Below are positions 33,671-42,217 of a stretch of 64,000 bases of DNA, one piece after another. The translations under genes and the position numbers were made by a program. The DNA is taken from contig NZ_LHVH01000020.1 in NCBI RefSeq assembly GCF_001269885.1, positions 62,001-126,000 on the forward strand, given 5' to 3'. This DNA is from Pseudomonas kilonensis (GTDB lineage Bacteria > Pseudomonadota > Gammaproteobacteria > Pseudomonadales > Pseudomonadaceae). Every line of letters starts with the position of its first letter. The stretch's first letter is position 1. The notes beneath the pieces are model-generated. The model was not told the origin of the DNA. It worked only from the letters and a program-made list of their open reading frames with translations, and ran no database searches.

Positions 33671-33706
33671 AGGGGGCTCTGAGGGGTGTCCCAGAGCCCT
33701 TGAAGG

Positions 33707-35194
33707 TCAGTAGCGGATCATCACCGACTTCAGTTCGGTGTAGTCGTCGATGAATGCACTGCCGAATTCACGGCCTATCCCTGAAGATTTGCTGCCGCCA
33801 AAAGGCACCGCCGGGTCGAGCAGGGTGTGCATGTTCACCCAGACCGTACCAGCTTCGATCGCGGGGACCATGCGCAGGGCTTTGCCCAGGTCGTTGGTCC
33901 AGAGGCTGGCGCTCAGGCCGTAGGGGGTGTCGTTCATCAGTTCCAGCAACTCCTCCTCAGTGTCGTACGGGAAGAACGTGGCGATCGGGCCGAAGGTTTC
34001 TTCGTTGAGCAGGCTGTCGTCGCGGCGATTGGCGAGGATGATGGTTGGCTCGACATAGCAACCCGGTCCATCGATCAGCTTGCCACCGTGGACGATGGTG
34101 TTGTTCTGTGCGCGGGCCTTGGCGAAGAACTCCGCGAGTTTGTGCTGGTGCTGGCGGTTGGTTACCGGGCCGAATTCGGTGCGCTCGTCCAGGGGCGAGC
34201 CGATGGTGAGTTTGCTCAGGCGCTGGGCCAGTTTGTCCATGATCGACTCGATCTGCGAGCGATGGACAAAGAACCGTTCCGCTGCAGCGCAGATCTGTCC
34301 CGAATGCAGGAAGCCCGCCTCGATGATGCCGTTGACCGCCACCTCGGGGTCGATATCACGCAGGAACCCCGCCGCATTCTTCCCGCCCAGTTCCAAGGTT
34401 GCACGGGTCAACCCGGCGCCCATGGCCGCTTGGCCCACCGCCAGGCCGGTGGGCACGGAACCGGTGAATGAGACCTTGTTGGTGCCCGGGTGTTCGATCA
34501 GCCCTTTGCCCACCAGACCGCCACCGGTCAACACATTCAGGGCACCGGCTGGAAGGCCGGCCTCGATGGCCAGTTCAGCGATGCGCAGGATGGTCAGCGG
34601 GGTGAACTCGCTGGGCTTGATGATGATGCTGCAACCGGTCACCAGGGCTGAGGCCAGTTTCCAGATGGCGATCATGGTGGAAAAATTCCACGGCACGATG
34701 CCGACCACCACCCCGACCGGTTCGCGCAAGGTGAAGGCGGTGTAGCGTTCGCCTGCGAAGGAGGGCAGTGATGGGGTGATCGTCTCGCCGTTGATCTTGG
34801 TCGCCCAGCCCGCGTAGTAACGCAGGAAATGAGCGGCCTGATCGACTTCGAAGGCCCGGGAGATGTGGATGATCTTCCCCGACTGGCAGGTCTCGATCTG
34901 CGCCAGCTCTTCGCGGTTGCGTTCCAGCAGGTCCGCCAACTTGAGCAGCACATGGCCGCGGACTGCGGGTGCCGTTTGGGACCACTGCTTGAAGCCGCGG
35001 CGGGACGACTCCACCGCCGCATCAATGTCGCCGGGAGTGGCGTCGCTGACCTGGGCGATGACTTGGCCGGTGGCAGGGTTGACGACGTCTAGCGTCTGGC
35101 TGCTCTGGCTTTCGACGTAGCCACCGTCGATGAACAGGGCGTGATGTCTACCGAGGAAGGCTTCGACCTGAGGCAGCAGGGCAATATCGCTCAT
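33707..35194 (-). CDS. Aldehyde dehydrogenase, phenylacetaldehyde dehydrogenase-like
   Basis: 495 residues from the ATG at 35194 (MSDIALLPQVEAFLGRHHAL); a 129-codon in-frame extension crosses the divergent gene and is rejected. NAD-dependent ALDH: PWNFSTMIAIWKLASAL, FTGSVPTGLAVG cofactor loop, LELGGKNAAGFL with the general-base Glu, and nucleophile Cys in SGQICAAAERF. The context of an APC permease, DUF3156 and FeaR-like regulator matches aromatic-amine catabolism, so it likely oxidises phenylacetaldehyde or 4-hydroxyphenylacetaldehyde to the acid (FeaB/PadA role). That acid would feed the hpa genes at 46.7-58 kb. Divergent from the PAS/MCP gene. Confidence 0.85.
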   Translation of the reverse strand: MSDIALLPQVEAFLGRHHALFIDGGYVESQSSQTLDVVNPATGQVIAQVSDATPGDIDAAVESSRRGFKQWSQTAPAVRGHVLLKLADLLERNREELAQIETCQSGKIIHISRAFEVDQAAHFLRYYAGWATKINGETITPSLPSFAGERYTAFTLREPVGVVVGIVPWNFSTMIAIWKLASALVTGCSIIIKPSEFTPLTILRIAELAIEAGLPAGALNVLTGGGLVGKGLIEHPGTNKVSFTGSVPTGLAVGQAAMGAGLTRATLELGGKNAAGFLRDIDPEVAVNGIIEAGFLHSGQICAAAERFFVHRSQIESIMDKLAQRLSKLTIGSPLDERTEFGPVTNRQHQHKLAEFFAKARAQNNTIVHGGKLIDGPGCYVEPTIILANRRDDSLLNEETFGPIATFFPYDTEEELLELMNDTPYGLSASLWTNDLGKALRMVPAIEAGTVWVNMHTLLDPAVPFGGSKSSGIGREFGSAFIDDYTELKSVMIRY

Positions 35195-35403
35195 GAGGGT
35201 TTCCTGATCACGAATTAGGGAAAGCCCCGAGGGTAATCCCGGCAGGACCGTCCAGCTTGACTGTGCCTGCCGCGCCGTATGTCTGTGGCTGCCAGCCTGG
35301 GTGGTTGGCAGCCAGGAGCAAGGCCCCGTGCAGGCAGGGACAAGCCAGCCTGGCCGGTTTGCGATCAGATCCGGGTTTCGACTTGATGGCATAGGGGCGG
35401 GCG

Positions 35404-36372
35404 ATGTTTCTCCAGACCAACAAACAGAAACGGGTGTTGATCGCACAGGTGCAGCGCGTACTGGCCGGCGAAACGGAGGACACGCCGCTGCTCGACGCGT
35501 ATCCGCCACTGCGCACCGTCCTTGAGCAGCATGCACGGCAGATGGCGAGCGCGACTGCGCATCTGCATCAGGTCGAGGCACAAGTGGAGACGCAAACCTT
35601 GCGCTGGCAGCAAAGCGAGCATGAGTTGCACAAGGTTCGCCAGCAATTGGAGCAAGCCCACGAGCGCGAGCAGGTGCTTGAAATTCGCTTGGGCGAACTC
35701 AGCCTGCAGCTGCAGCAACAACGCCGGGATGCGCAGATCTGGGAGCTGCTGCAGTCGACCCTGACGGAAGGCTGCTGGGACATTACCGTGGTCAACGGTG
35801 ACCTCCAGCACCCGGCCAGTGGCATGCGCTTTTCCAGTCAGTTCCGTGCGCTGCTGGGTTACGGGCCTGACGACCTGCCCGATGGCTGGGATGCCCAGGT
35901 CGGCATCACCCACCCGGACGACTTGCCCAAGATCATGGCCATTTTCGACCGGGAAATCCTTGGCTCACAGGGCAGCGGTGAATACGTCTTCGAATACCGG
36001 ATGCGCCACAAGACCCGGGATTACATCTGGTGTCGTGAACGCGGTCGGGCGGTACGCGACTCCCATGGGCAACTGGTGCGGATCATTGGTGCGGTGCGTG
36101 ATATCAGTGACGAGCGCTCGGCCCAGTCCACCCATCAGCGCATGCTCGAACAGAACCAGGTGACCTACGCCCAGATTGCCACGGTGGTGGGGGTGATCAA
36201 GGGCATTGCCGACCAGACCAATCTGCTCGCCTTGAACGCCGCAATTGAAGCCGCCAGGGCCGGAGATGTCGGGCGCGGTTTCTCAGTGGTGGCCGATGAG
36301 GTGCGCAAGCTGGCGCAAAGCACCCGGCAGGCGACCCATCAGATCCAGACCATGTTGCACCAGCACAGATAA
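35404..36372 (+). CDS. Cytosolic PAS sensor with methyl-accepting chemotaxis signalling tip
   Basis: 322 residues, no TM helix. Residues about 40-115 form a Gln/Glu-rich coiled coil ([20 protein letters not shown]). A PAS/PAC domain follows ([52 protein letters not shown]). The C-terminus contains the highly conserved MCP hairpin tip ([20 protein letters not shown] then [15 protein letters not shown]) but ends shortly after, so the second arm of the signalling bundle is truncated compared with full MCPs. Expected to contact CheA/CheW. Next to an aromatic-aldehyde dehydrogenase and porin, it may drive energy or substrate taxis. Confidence 0.85.
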   Translation: MFLQTNKQKRVLIAQVQRVLAGETEDTPLLDAYPPLRTVLEQHARQMASATAHLHQVEAQVETQTLRWQQSEHELHKVRQQLEQAHEREQVLEIRLGELSLQLQQQRRDAQIWELLQSTLTEGCWDITVVNGDLQHPASGMRFSSQFRALLGYGPDDLPDGWDAQVGITHPDDLPKIMAIFDREILGSQGSGEYVFEYRMRHKTRDYIWCRERGRAVRDSHGQLVRIIGAVRDISDERSAQSTHQRMLEQNQVTYAQIATVVGVIKGIADQTNLLALNAAIEAARAGDVGRGFSVVADEVRKLAQSTRQATHQIQTMLHQHR

Positions 36373-36390
36373 CAGGCGAATCGCTATCCC

Positions 36391-36485
36391 GTAGGAGCTG
36401 ACGAGTGCAACGAGGCTGCGATCTTCCCAAAGACACTTGCATCAAAAGCGAAAGATCAAAAGATCGCAGCCTGCGGCAGCTCCTA
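36391..36485. repeat. Inverted repeat, GTAGGAGCTG type
   Basis: GTAGGAGCTGACGAG at the left, CTGCGGCAGCTCCTAC at the right, with a second nested pair GGCTGCGATCTT and AAGATCGCAGCC. Copies of the same element occur at 45028-45129 and 58710-58807. Located between the convergent PAS/MCP and porin genes, so it may also terminate both transcripts. Confidence 0.8.
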
Positions 36486-36496
36486 CGGTCGGCCTG

Positions 36497-37825
36497 TCAG
36501 AACGGAACCGCCACCACCAACTGGCTATAGACGTTGGTGCCATTGCCGCCAACCTGATTGCCACCGCTGTCCGCATCCTTCTCAGGCTTGTACAGGCCCA
36601 CCAATGGCGTGATGATCAGGTGCTCATTCACCGCCCATTCCACGTACAGGTCCAGCTCCTGCGCATCGAGGTTCAGCGCGTCACGGGTATGCAGGGTCTG
36701 ATAGTCGAAGAACAGTGCACCAATGGTCACGGTTTCTGCCGGCTTGAGCTTGAGGCCGACGTGCTGGATGGCGGTATTGCTGTTGAACGGACCGGCATAG
36801 TTGCCCGCCACTTCACCCTGGAACCAGGTGCCATAACCACGGCTCTGGCCGTTGAACATCGAGTCCCAGTCTTTGGAGTAGCGGCTGTAGCGATAGGTCA
36901 GGTCTGGCGTCCAGGGCAGGTCGGCGAAGGTGTAGCCGGCTTCGGTGTACCAGGCTTTCTCCGGGCCCGCGTCCTTGTCCTGCCAGGCGTACTCGAAGGA
37001 GAAATGCGCATTTTCGATGCCGGCATTCCCGGCGCCGCGCAGGCTGTAGATGTCCATGCCGTCGCGCTGCTTCTGGAAGTCGCTGGCGTAGCGGTCATCG
37101 ACATCGATGCCATGGATATAGGTCAGCCCCAGGGTGCCAGGTGCGGCGGTGTATTCCAGGGTGCTGGCGGCCATTTCGGTGTTGGCCTGGGCGCGGTTGT
37201 CGGACTTGATCCACATCAGGCTGCCATGCACGCCTTCCTTGCCGCCCAGGCGCACGACAGCGGTTTTGTCGAAGGCATGCCGGGCCGCCAGGTAATAGGC
37301 GCCGCCACGGTTGAGCTCGCCATCGGCCACGCCTTTGCCCAGGTTCAGGCCATCGTCGTTGATGATGAAACCGTCGCCCAGGGTGATCACCTGGCGGCCG
37401 TAGGACAAGTCGACACCGTCCTTGCCCAATGCCGGGAACAGATCCCCCGAACGCCAGCCGGCAAAGGCTTCATCGAACTTGGTGGTGCGTTCGGAGCCGT
37501 CGCTCAAGCCGGCTGCGTCGCCATCGCCCCAAGTGCCGGAGCTGACCAGGTTGGCCGTCCCGTAGACACTGCCCAGGCCGCCGAGTGTCTGGTCGATACT
37601 CAGGCCATACTTGATGAAACCTTCGCGCCAGCTCGAACCGCCGGCGGTGCCGTCGTAGTTCTTGCGGCTGTTGAACAGCCCGTAGACCGCCAGGAAGTTG
37701 CCGGTGACGGTGGTGTCTTCGTCGGTGTAAAGCTCATAGGCCTGCGCCGATGAATCGGCGACCAGCAGGGCAATGCCCAGGCCGATGGCGGTGCGCAGCA
37801 AAGGTGTACGGTGTGTGTGCTCCAT
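36497..37825 (-). CDS. Outer membrane porin (alginate-export-like beta-barrel)
   Basis: 442 residues from the ATG at 37825; a 63-codon upstream extension is unlikely. Signal peptide (RTAIGLGIALLVADSSAQAY) then a long beta-barrel: YELYTDEDTTVTGNFLAVYG, VDLSYGRQVITLGDGFII and a terminal phenylalanine (VYSQLVVAVPF). The VSYGRQ-type strand and overall length fit the alginate-export/AlgE-like porin group, many of which sit in catabolic clusters as substrate-specific channels. Here it neighbours an APC permease and aldehyde dehydrogenase, so amine uptake through the outer membrane is plausible. Divergent from the permease gene. Exact family uncertain. Confidence 0.75.
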   Translation of the reverse strand: MEHTHRTPLLRTAIGLGIALLVADSSAQAYELYTDEDTTVTGNFLAVYGLFNSRKNYDGTAGGSSWREGFIKYGLSIDQTLGGLGSVYGTANLVSSGTWGDGDAAGLSDGSERTTKFDEAFAGWRSGDLFPALGKDGVDLSYGRQVITLGDGFIINDDGLNLGKGVADGELNRGGAYYLAARHAFDKTAVVRLGGKEGVHGSLMWIKSDNRAQANTEMAASTLEYTAAPGTLGLTYIHGIDVDDRYASDFQKQRDGMDIYSLRGAGNAGIENAHFSFEYAWQDKDAGPEKAWYTEAGYTFADLPWTPDLTYRYSRYSKDWDSMFNGQSRGYGTWFQGEVAGNYAGPFNSNTAIQHVGLKLKPAETVTIGALFFDYQTLHTRDALNLDAQELDLYVEWAVNEHLIITPLVGLYKPEKDADSGGNQVGGNGTNVYSQLVVAVPF

Positions 37826-38116
37826 GGTGGATTCCCCTGTGTGATAGGACAGCAGAGCGCGCATTAAGGGGAGTGGTACCCGGGGAAGTCTTTCACCTGC
37901 CTGCCATGGAGTTGACTCAGGCCGCCAGCGCCGCGGTGTTGGCAGGCAGCAACAAAACCGGCGGCAGACATGGGCAAGACGCCCGGGGCGGCGCAGCGCA
38001 GAGTAAGGCTGCACGCAACGCCGTTTCGATCAGGGATTGGTTGGGGAAGGCATGATCGCCGGCTCCTGGACGGCAGTGGCATCCCTACTAAAAATCCGCT
38101 TTCGAGGATCTGCACC

Positions 38117-39616
38117 ATGTCGATCAATGACAGGCTCACCGAGCACTTGAACCGGGGTTCGGTGGGCTTTCCCACCGCGTTGGCCAGCACCATTGGCCTG
38201 ATCATGGCAAGCCCCGTGATTCTCACCGCGACCATGGGCTTTGGCATTGGTGGCAGCGCCTTTGCCGTGGCGATGCTGATCGCCGTGGTCATGATGCTGG
38301 CCCAGGCGACGACGTTTGCCGAGGCCGCGTCGATGCTCCCGACCACCGGCTCGGTCTATGACTACATCAACTGTGGCATGGGACGTTTCTTCGCGATTAC
38401 CGGGACCTTGTCGGCCTATCTGATTGTTCATGTGTTCGCCGGCACCGCCGAGACCATCCTGGCCGGTGTCATGGCCCTGGTGAACTTCGAACACCTCAAC
38501 ACCCTGGCCGAATCGGCAGGCGGCTCCTGGTTGCTGGGCGTGGGGTTCGTGGTGGTGTTTGGCGTACTCAATGCGTTCGGCGTCAGTGCCTTTGGCCGGG
38601 CCGAAATCATCCTGACGTTCGGCATGTGGACCACCCTGATGGTGTTCGGCGTGCTGGGCCTGATCGCTGCGCCGGCGGTGGAGCTGGAGGGCTGGTTTGG
38701 TGCGTCCGTGGTGGGCACCGATCTGGTCACGGTGTTGTCGCTGGTGGGCATGGCCATGTTCATGTTTGTCGGCTGCGAATTCGTCACACCGCTGGCGCCG
38801 GACCTGCGCAACTCTGCGAAAACCATGCCCCGGGCGATGATGCTGGGCTTGTTCAGCGTTGCCACCTGCATGTTCATCTACGGCGCAGCGATGAAGCGCC
38901 AGGTGGAAAACGTGCTGCTCGATGCCACCAGCGGTGTGCATCTGCTCGACACCCCCATGGCGATTCCACGCTTCGCCGAACAGGTCATGGGCGATATCGG
39001 CCCGATGTGGCTGGGCATCGGCTTTCTGTTTGCCGGTGCGGCGACCATCAACACCCTGATGGCCGGCGTGCCGCGAATTCTCTACGGCATGGCGGTGGAC
39101 GGCGCGTTGCCGAAGGTCTTCACTTATCTGCACCCGCGCTTCAAGACGCCGTTGCTGTGCATCCTGGTGGCGATGCTGATTCCTTGCCTGCATGCGTGGT
39201 GGCTGGGCGGTAATCCCGACAACATCATGCACTTGGTGCTGGCCGCGGTATGTGCCTGGAGTTTTGCCTACCTGCTGGTGACCGTGTCGGTGGTCAGCCT
39301 GCGGATTCGTCGCCCTGATCTGCCGCGGGCCTATCGCTCGCCGTGGTTCCCGTTGCCACAGATCCTGTCCAGTGTCGGCATTGTGTTGGGCATGTGGTTC
39401 ATCACACCGCCCGGGATGAATCCGGCAGACATCTACGTGCCCTTCGCGGTGATGCTCTGCGGCACCGCGGCGTATGCCTTGTTCTGGACCCTGGTGGTAC
39501 AGAAGGTCAATCCATTCAAGCCAGCGTCGGTAGAAGACGTGCTGGCCAAGGAGTTCTCCCATGAGCCAGGGCAACCTGCGGGCGAGTTTATCGACCCTGC
39601 TGCAAAAACTGTCTGA
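38117..39616 (+). CDS. APC family amino acid/amine permease
   Basis: 499 residues from the ATG at 38117 (MSINDRLTEHLNRGSVGFPT). Twelve or so TM helices, for example STIGLIMASPVILTATMGFG, WLLGVGFVVVFGVLNAFGVS and SLVGMAMFMFVGCEFVTPLA (the latter matching the family EFxxPL segment). It belongs to the APC superfamily in the amine/ethanolamine-permease style. With DUF3156 and a FeaR-like regulator immediately downstream, import of an aromatic monoamine such as phenylethylamine or tyramine is a reasonable inference. The end overlaps DUF3156 by 56 nt. Confidence 0.88.
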   Translation: MSINDRLTEHLNRGSVGFPTALASTIGLIMASPVILTATMGFGIGGSAFAVAMLIAVVMMLAQATTFAEAASMLPTTGSVYDYINCGMGRFFAITGTLSAYLIVHVFAGTAETILAGVMALVNFEHLNTLAESAGGSWLLGVGFVVVFGVLNAFGVSAFGRAEIILTFGMWTTLMVFGVLGLIAAPAVELEGWFGASVVGTDLVTVLSLVGMAMFMFVGCEFVTPLAPDLRNSAKTMPRAMMLGLFSVATCMFIYGAAMKRQVENVLLDATSGVHLLDTPMAIPRFAEQVMGDIGPMWLGIGFLFAGAATINTLMAGVPRILYGMAVDGALPKVFTYLHPRFKTPLLCILVAMLIPCLHAWWLGGNPDNIMHLVLAAVCAWSFAYLLVTVSVVSLRIRRPDLPRAYRSPWFPLPQILSSVGIVLGMWFITPPGMNPADIYVPFAVMLCGTAAYALFWTLVVQKVNPFKPASVEDVLAKEFSHEPGQPAGEFIDPAAKTV

Positions 39617-40181
39617 GTTGTTCAGCGCCCAGCGCGCCCCGGCCGGTTATCGGCCTGGGGCGACCCTGGAACACTTGCGGCGCAACCTGGCGCTGGTGCG
39701 ATTCGAGGTGGTGGGCCCGGCTACGGCGACGGCCGCCACCGACGATGGCAGCTTGCAGTTGGAGATTGTCGAGCGCACCGAGTCGCAGTTGTTGATGCAC
39801 CTGGTGATGACCGAGTTCGTGCTGCGCGTGCCTGCCTCCCGAGAGGGCACGGCGCGCCTGGAACTGCACCACGGCGGGGCTGTTCGGCGTAGCGGCATTC
39901 GTTGCCGGCAGCGGGACGGGCGCAGTGACCTGGCGGCCCGGTTGCAGGCGGCCGTGGAGCAGGATCCGGTGCTGTACCAGGCCCTCATGCCGCTGGATTT
40001 CAAACGGCTGCTCATCGATCTGCAAGGACGCCAGTGGTGCGTGCGCCTGGAACACATGGGCGGTAGCGAAGTGGTCAATCGCATGCCGGCCTTTCGTCGC
40101 TATATCCCGTTGAGCCGGGAGCAGCGCACTGTCTTGCTGGCGACCTTGAGTGGCCTGCAGCGGGTGTTGGCAACGCTCTGA
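39561..40181 (+). CDS. DUF3156 family protein
   Basis: 206 residues from the ATG at 39561, which has AAGGAG about 9 nt upstream inside the permease gene. The N-terminus is basic and amphipathic; the core reads LALVRFEVVGPATATAATDD and LQLEIVERTESQLLMHLVMT, and the end is FRRYIPLSREQRTVLLATLS. Function unknown. DUF3156 genes characteristically accompany APC permeases and amine oxidases in Pseudomonas, and the 56-nt overlap with the permease implies tight co-expression. Probably cytoplasmic. Confidence 0.82.
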   Translation: MSQGNLRASLSTLLQKLSELFSAQRAPAGYRPGATLEHLRRNLALVRFEVVGPATATAATDDGSLQLEIVERTESQLLMHLVMTEFVLRVPASREGTARLELHHGGAVRRSGIRCRQRDGRSDLAARLQAAVEQDPVLYQALMPLDFKRLLIDLQGRQWCVRLEHMGGSEVVNRMPAFRRYIPLSREQRTVLLATLSGLQRVLATL

Positions 40182-40252
40182 TTCCTTTGTTCTACCCTGG
40201 CATCATTCCTGCTACTGCTCTGGCGATCAGGTACTTGTTGCGCGCATATAGA

Positions 40253-40267
40253 TAACATGTTAACTAT
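40253..40267. promoter_or_regulatory. Palindrome TAACATGTTA with an HpaR-operator-like half
   Basis: TAACATGTTA (40253-40262) is a perfect palindrome 42 nt before the FeaR-like start. The 11-mer ATGTTAACTAT (40257-40267) is identical to the right half of the putative HpaR operator at 57161-57180. The left TTAA half is absent. Weak but suggestive. Confidence 0.3.
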
Positions 40268-40304
40268 TGCCGCACAAAAACAAAAAGCCACTGCGGAGAA
40301 TGCC

Positions 40305-41267
40305 ATGAGCATGCAACAGGTTGGGCAGGACGGTCTGGACACTTGGAACCGGGATCTGCGGGCGACTTGCGGCCACTTCGACACCGAGCTGGCCTTCAAT
40401 CGTGCGCTGTTCATTGGTGAAGTGTCGAACTTCCATCGGGGTGGCCTTGCCCTCGCGAACCTGCGCACCAATGCCGGTAACATCAAGCGTCACTCGCCCA
40501 ACGCCGATCACGATGATGACCAGGATTGCCTCCTGGTCAGCCAGCGCAGTGGCTACTGCCGCATTACCCAGAACGGTCGGAGCATCCAGTTGGCGCCCGG
40601 TGAGTTGTTGTTGATGGATTCCGTTGGGGCGCTTGAAATCACCCCGTTCGGCCTGATCGAACACGCGGTGCTGTCCTTGTCGCGCCAGGACGTGTCGCGG
40701 CAACTGGGCGGGGAAACCAGGACCTTTGGCAAGGTGTCGTCCAGCAAGGCGTGTGGGCGGATGCTGCATGTCTTGATGGACCAGCTGTGCAGGGACACAC
40801 CGGACGGCGAGGGCGCGGCGGGCGAGGGTGAAGCCTTGCAGAGTGCCTTCGTTTCGCTGTTGGGCTCGGCCCTGGAACAGGATAATGATGGCCGTGACGA
40901 AGGGGTGGCGTTACAGGGGAGTCACTTGCGCAGCTATGTGCAGAAGGTCATCGACGAATCACTGACCCAGCCCGGCCTCAGCCCGGTGGGCCTGGCCAAT
41001 CGGCTGAATATTTCGGTGCGGCATCTGTATCGCTTGTTCGAAGAGCAGGATGACAGCGTTTGCCGCTACATCCAGCGGGCCCGGCTCAAGCGCAGCGCTG
41101 ATGACCTGACCAACCCGTTCCTGCGAGATGAGTCCATTACCTCGATTGCCTACAAATGGGGCTTTACCGATTCGGCGCATTTCAGCCGTTCGTTCAAGAA
41201 GCAGTTCGAGCTGTCGCCCAAGGAGTTTCGTTCCAGCCGTTTGCAGGTGGGGATGGGGGTGGCTTGA
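40305..41267 (+). CDS. FeaR-like AraC family regulator
   Basis: 320 residues from the ATG at 40305 (MSMQQVGQDGLDTWNRDLRA). The N-terminal AraC-binding-2 type domain (FDTELAFNRALFIGEVSNFH, DQDCLLVSQRSGYCRITQNG) is that of FeaR/NahR-independent aromatic-amine regulators. The C-terminal HTH reads LANRLNISVRHLYRLFEEQD and SIAYKWGFTDSAHFSRSFKK. E. coli FeaR activates the tyramine/phenylethylamine genes tynA and feaB. The presence of a feaB-like aldehyde dehydrogenase, APC permease and DUF3156 upstream supports that role. It follows DUF3156 by 123 nt with its own probable promoter. Confidence 0.82.
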   Translation: MSMQQVGQDGLDTWNRDLRATCGHFDTELAFNRALFIGEVSNFHRGGLALANLRTNAGNIKRHSPNADHDDDQDCLLVSQRSGYCRITQNGRSIQLAPGELLLMDSVGALEITPFGLIEHAVLSLSRQDVSRQLGGETRTFGKVSSSKACGRMLHVLMDQLCRDTPDGEGAAGEGEALQSAFVSLLGSALEQDNDGRDEGVALQGSHLRSYVQKVIDESLTQPGLSPVGLANRLNISVRHLYRLFEEQDDSVCRYIQRARLKRSADDLTNPFLRDESITSIAYKWGFTDSAHFSRSFKKQFELSPKEFRSSRLQVGMGVA

Positions 41268-41305
41268 GTGGATGTGTCCAATAGCTTTGCAGTCTGAACC
41301 ACCGC

Positions 41306-41400
41306 TTTCGCGAGCAAGCCCGCTCCCACAAAGGGATTTGTGATGAACATGATTTTTTTGGATGACATTGGAAAGTGTGGGAGCGGGCTTGCTCGCGAAG
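41306..41400. repeat. REP pair in reversed (outward) arrangement
   Basis: Here TTTCGCGAGCAAGCCCGCTC...CCCACA comes first (41306-41330) and TGTGGGAGCGGGCTTGCTCG second (41376-41399), the reverse of the order in all other REPINs in the window. It lies between the convergent FeaR-like and SDR genes. Confidence 0.8.
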
Positions 41401-41449
41401 GCGGCGGTACATTCACCACCATCGTCAGCGAGGCACCGCTCCCGTAGGC

Positions 41450-42217
41450 TCAAACCTCCGGCAAAGTCGAACCCCCATCGACCACCAAAGTCTGCCCGGT
41501 CACATAACTGGCCAGGCTCGACGCCAGGAACAGCATGGCGCCAGCGATGTCGCTCGGTTGGCCCAATCGACCCAGCGGCACCCGGCGGGCGATGTCCTGG
41601 TTGACCTCATCGTCGCCAAGATTCGCCATGGCCGGTGTTGCAATCATGCCCGGCTCGACGCCATTGACGCGGACATTCTCGACCGCCAGCTCCAGCGCGG
41701 CATTGCGAATGAAACCATTGACCCCGGCCTTGGAGGCCGCGTAGTGGCTGAGCCCTGGATACGCGACCCGCGGGCCGGTGACCGAGGAGGTCACCAGCAC
41801 GCAGCCTTGGCCCTGGCGCCGGAACATCGGCAACGCGGCCTGGGTCAGCCAGAACAGCGCCGACAAGTTCACCGCCAGCGTTCGCTCAAGCATCGACGGG
41901 GTGATCTCGGCGAACGGTGTCAGCGGAAAATAGCCGGCGTTGTGCACCAGGATATCCAGCCTCCCCAAGCGTTGCTCCAGCTCGGCCATCATCCCGAAGA
42001 CCGCCGTTGCGTCGGCCAGGTCAACCCCCACCGCTTGCACCTGACAGCCCACGGCGGTCAATTCGCCGGCCACTGCTTCGGCCCGGGCCAGGCCCAGGTC
42101 GGCAATGACCACGCGAGCCCCTCGCAGGGCAAACGCTTCGACGATGGCCCGGCCAATGCCCTGGGCGCCGCCCGTGACCAGTACGGTCTGGCCGCTGAAA
42201 TCCAGATCCTCAGGCAT
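41450..42217 (-). CDS. SDR family oxidoreductase 1
   Basis: 255 residues from the ATG at 42217 (MPEDLDFSGQTVLVTGGAQG); the longer in-frame reading lies inside the upstream SDR gene. Cofactor motif TGGAQGIGRAIVEAFALRGA, then HNAGYFPLTPFAEI, catalytic Ser in VLVTSSVTGPRV and YxxxK in HYAASKAGVNGF, ending MLFLASSLASYVTGQT/VVDGG. A classical 3-ketoacyl reductase-like SDR. It overlaps the upstream SDR by 8 nt, and both follow a MoaF-like gene, making a three-gene minus-strand operon. A secondary alcohol from an aromatic or amine pathway is a guess. Confidence 0.88.
   Translation of the reverse strand: MPEDLDFSGQTVLVTGGAQGIGRAIVEAFALRGARVVIADLGLARAEAVAGELTAVGCQVQAVGVDLADATAVFGMMAELEQRLGRLDILVHNAGYFPLTPFAEITPSMLERTLAVNLSALFWLTQAALPMFRRQGQGCVLVTSSVTGPRVAYPGLSHYAASKAGVNGFIRNAALELAVENVRVNGVEPGMIATPAMANLGDDEVNQDIARRVPLGRLGQPSDIAGAMLFLASSLASYVTGQTLVVDGGSTLPEV

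Noticed and set aside
35195..35403. Possible sigma-54 promoter between the aldehyde dehydrogenase and PAS/MCP genes
   Set aside because: TGGC and TTGC elements occur but not at the required GG-N10-GC spacing.
38030..39574. 514-codon minus-strand ORF opposite the APC permease
   Set aside because: Composition is dominated by His, Gln and Arg with no domains, a typical shadow of a membrane protein gene.
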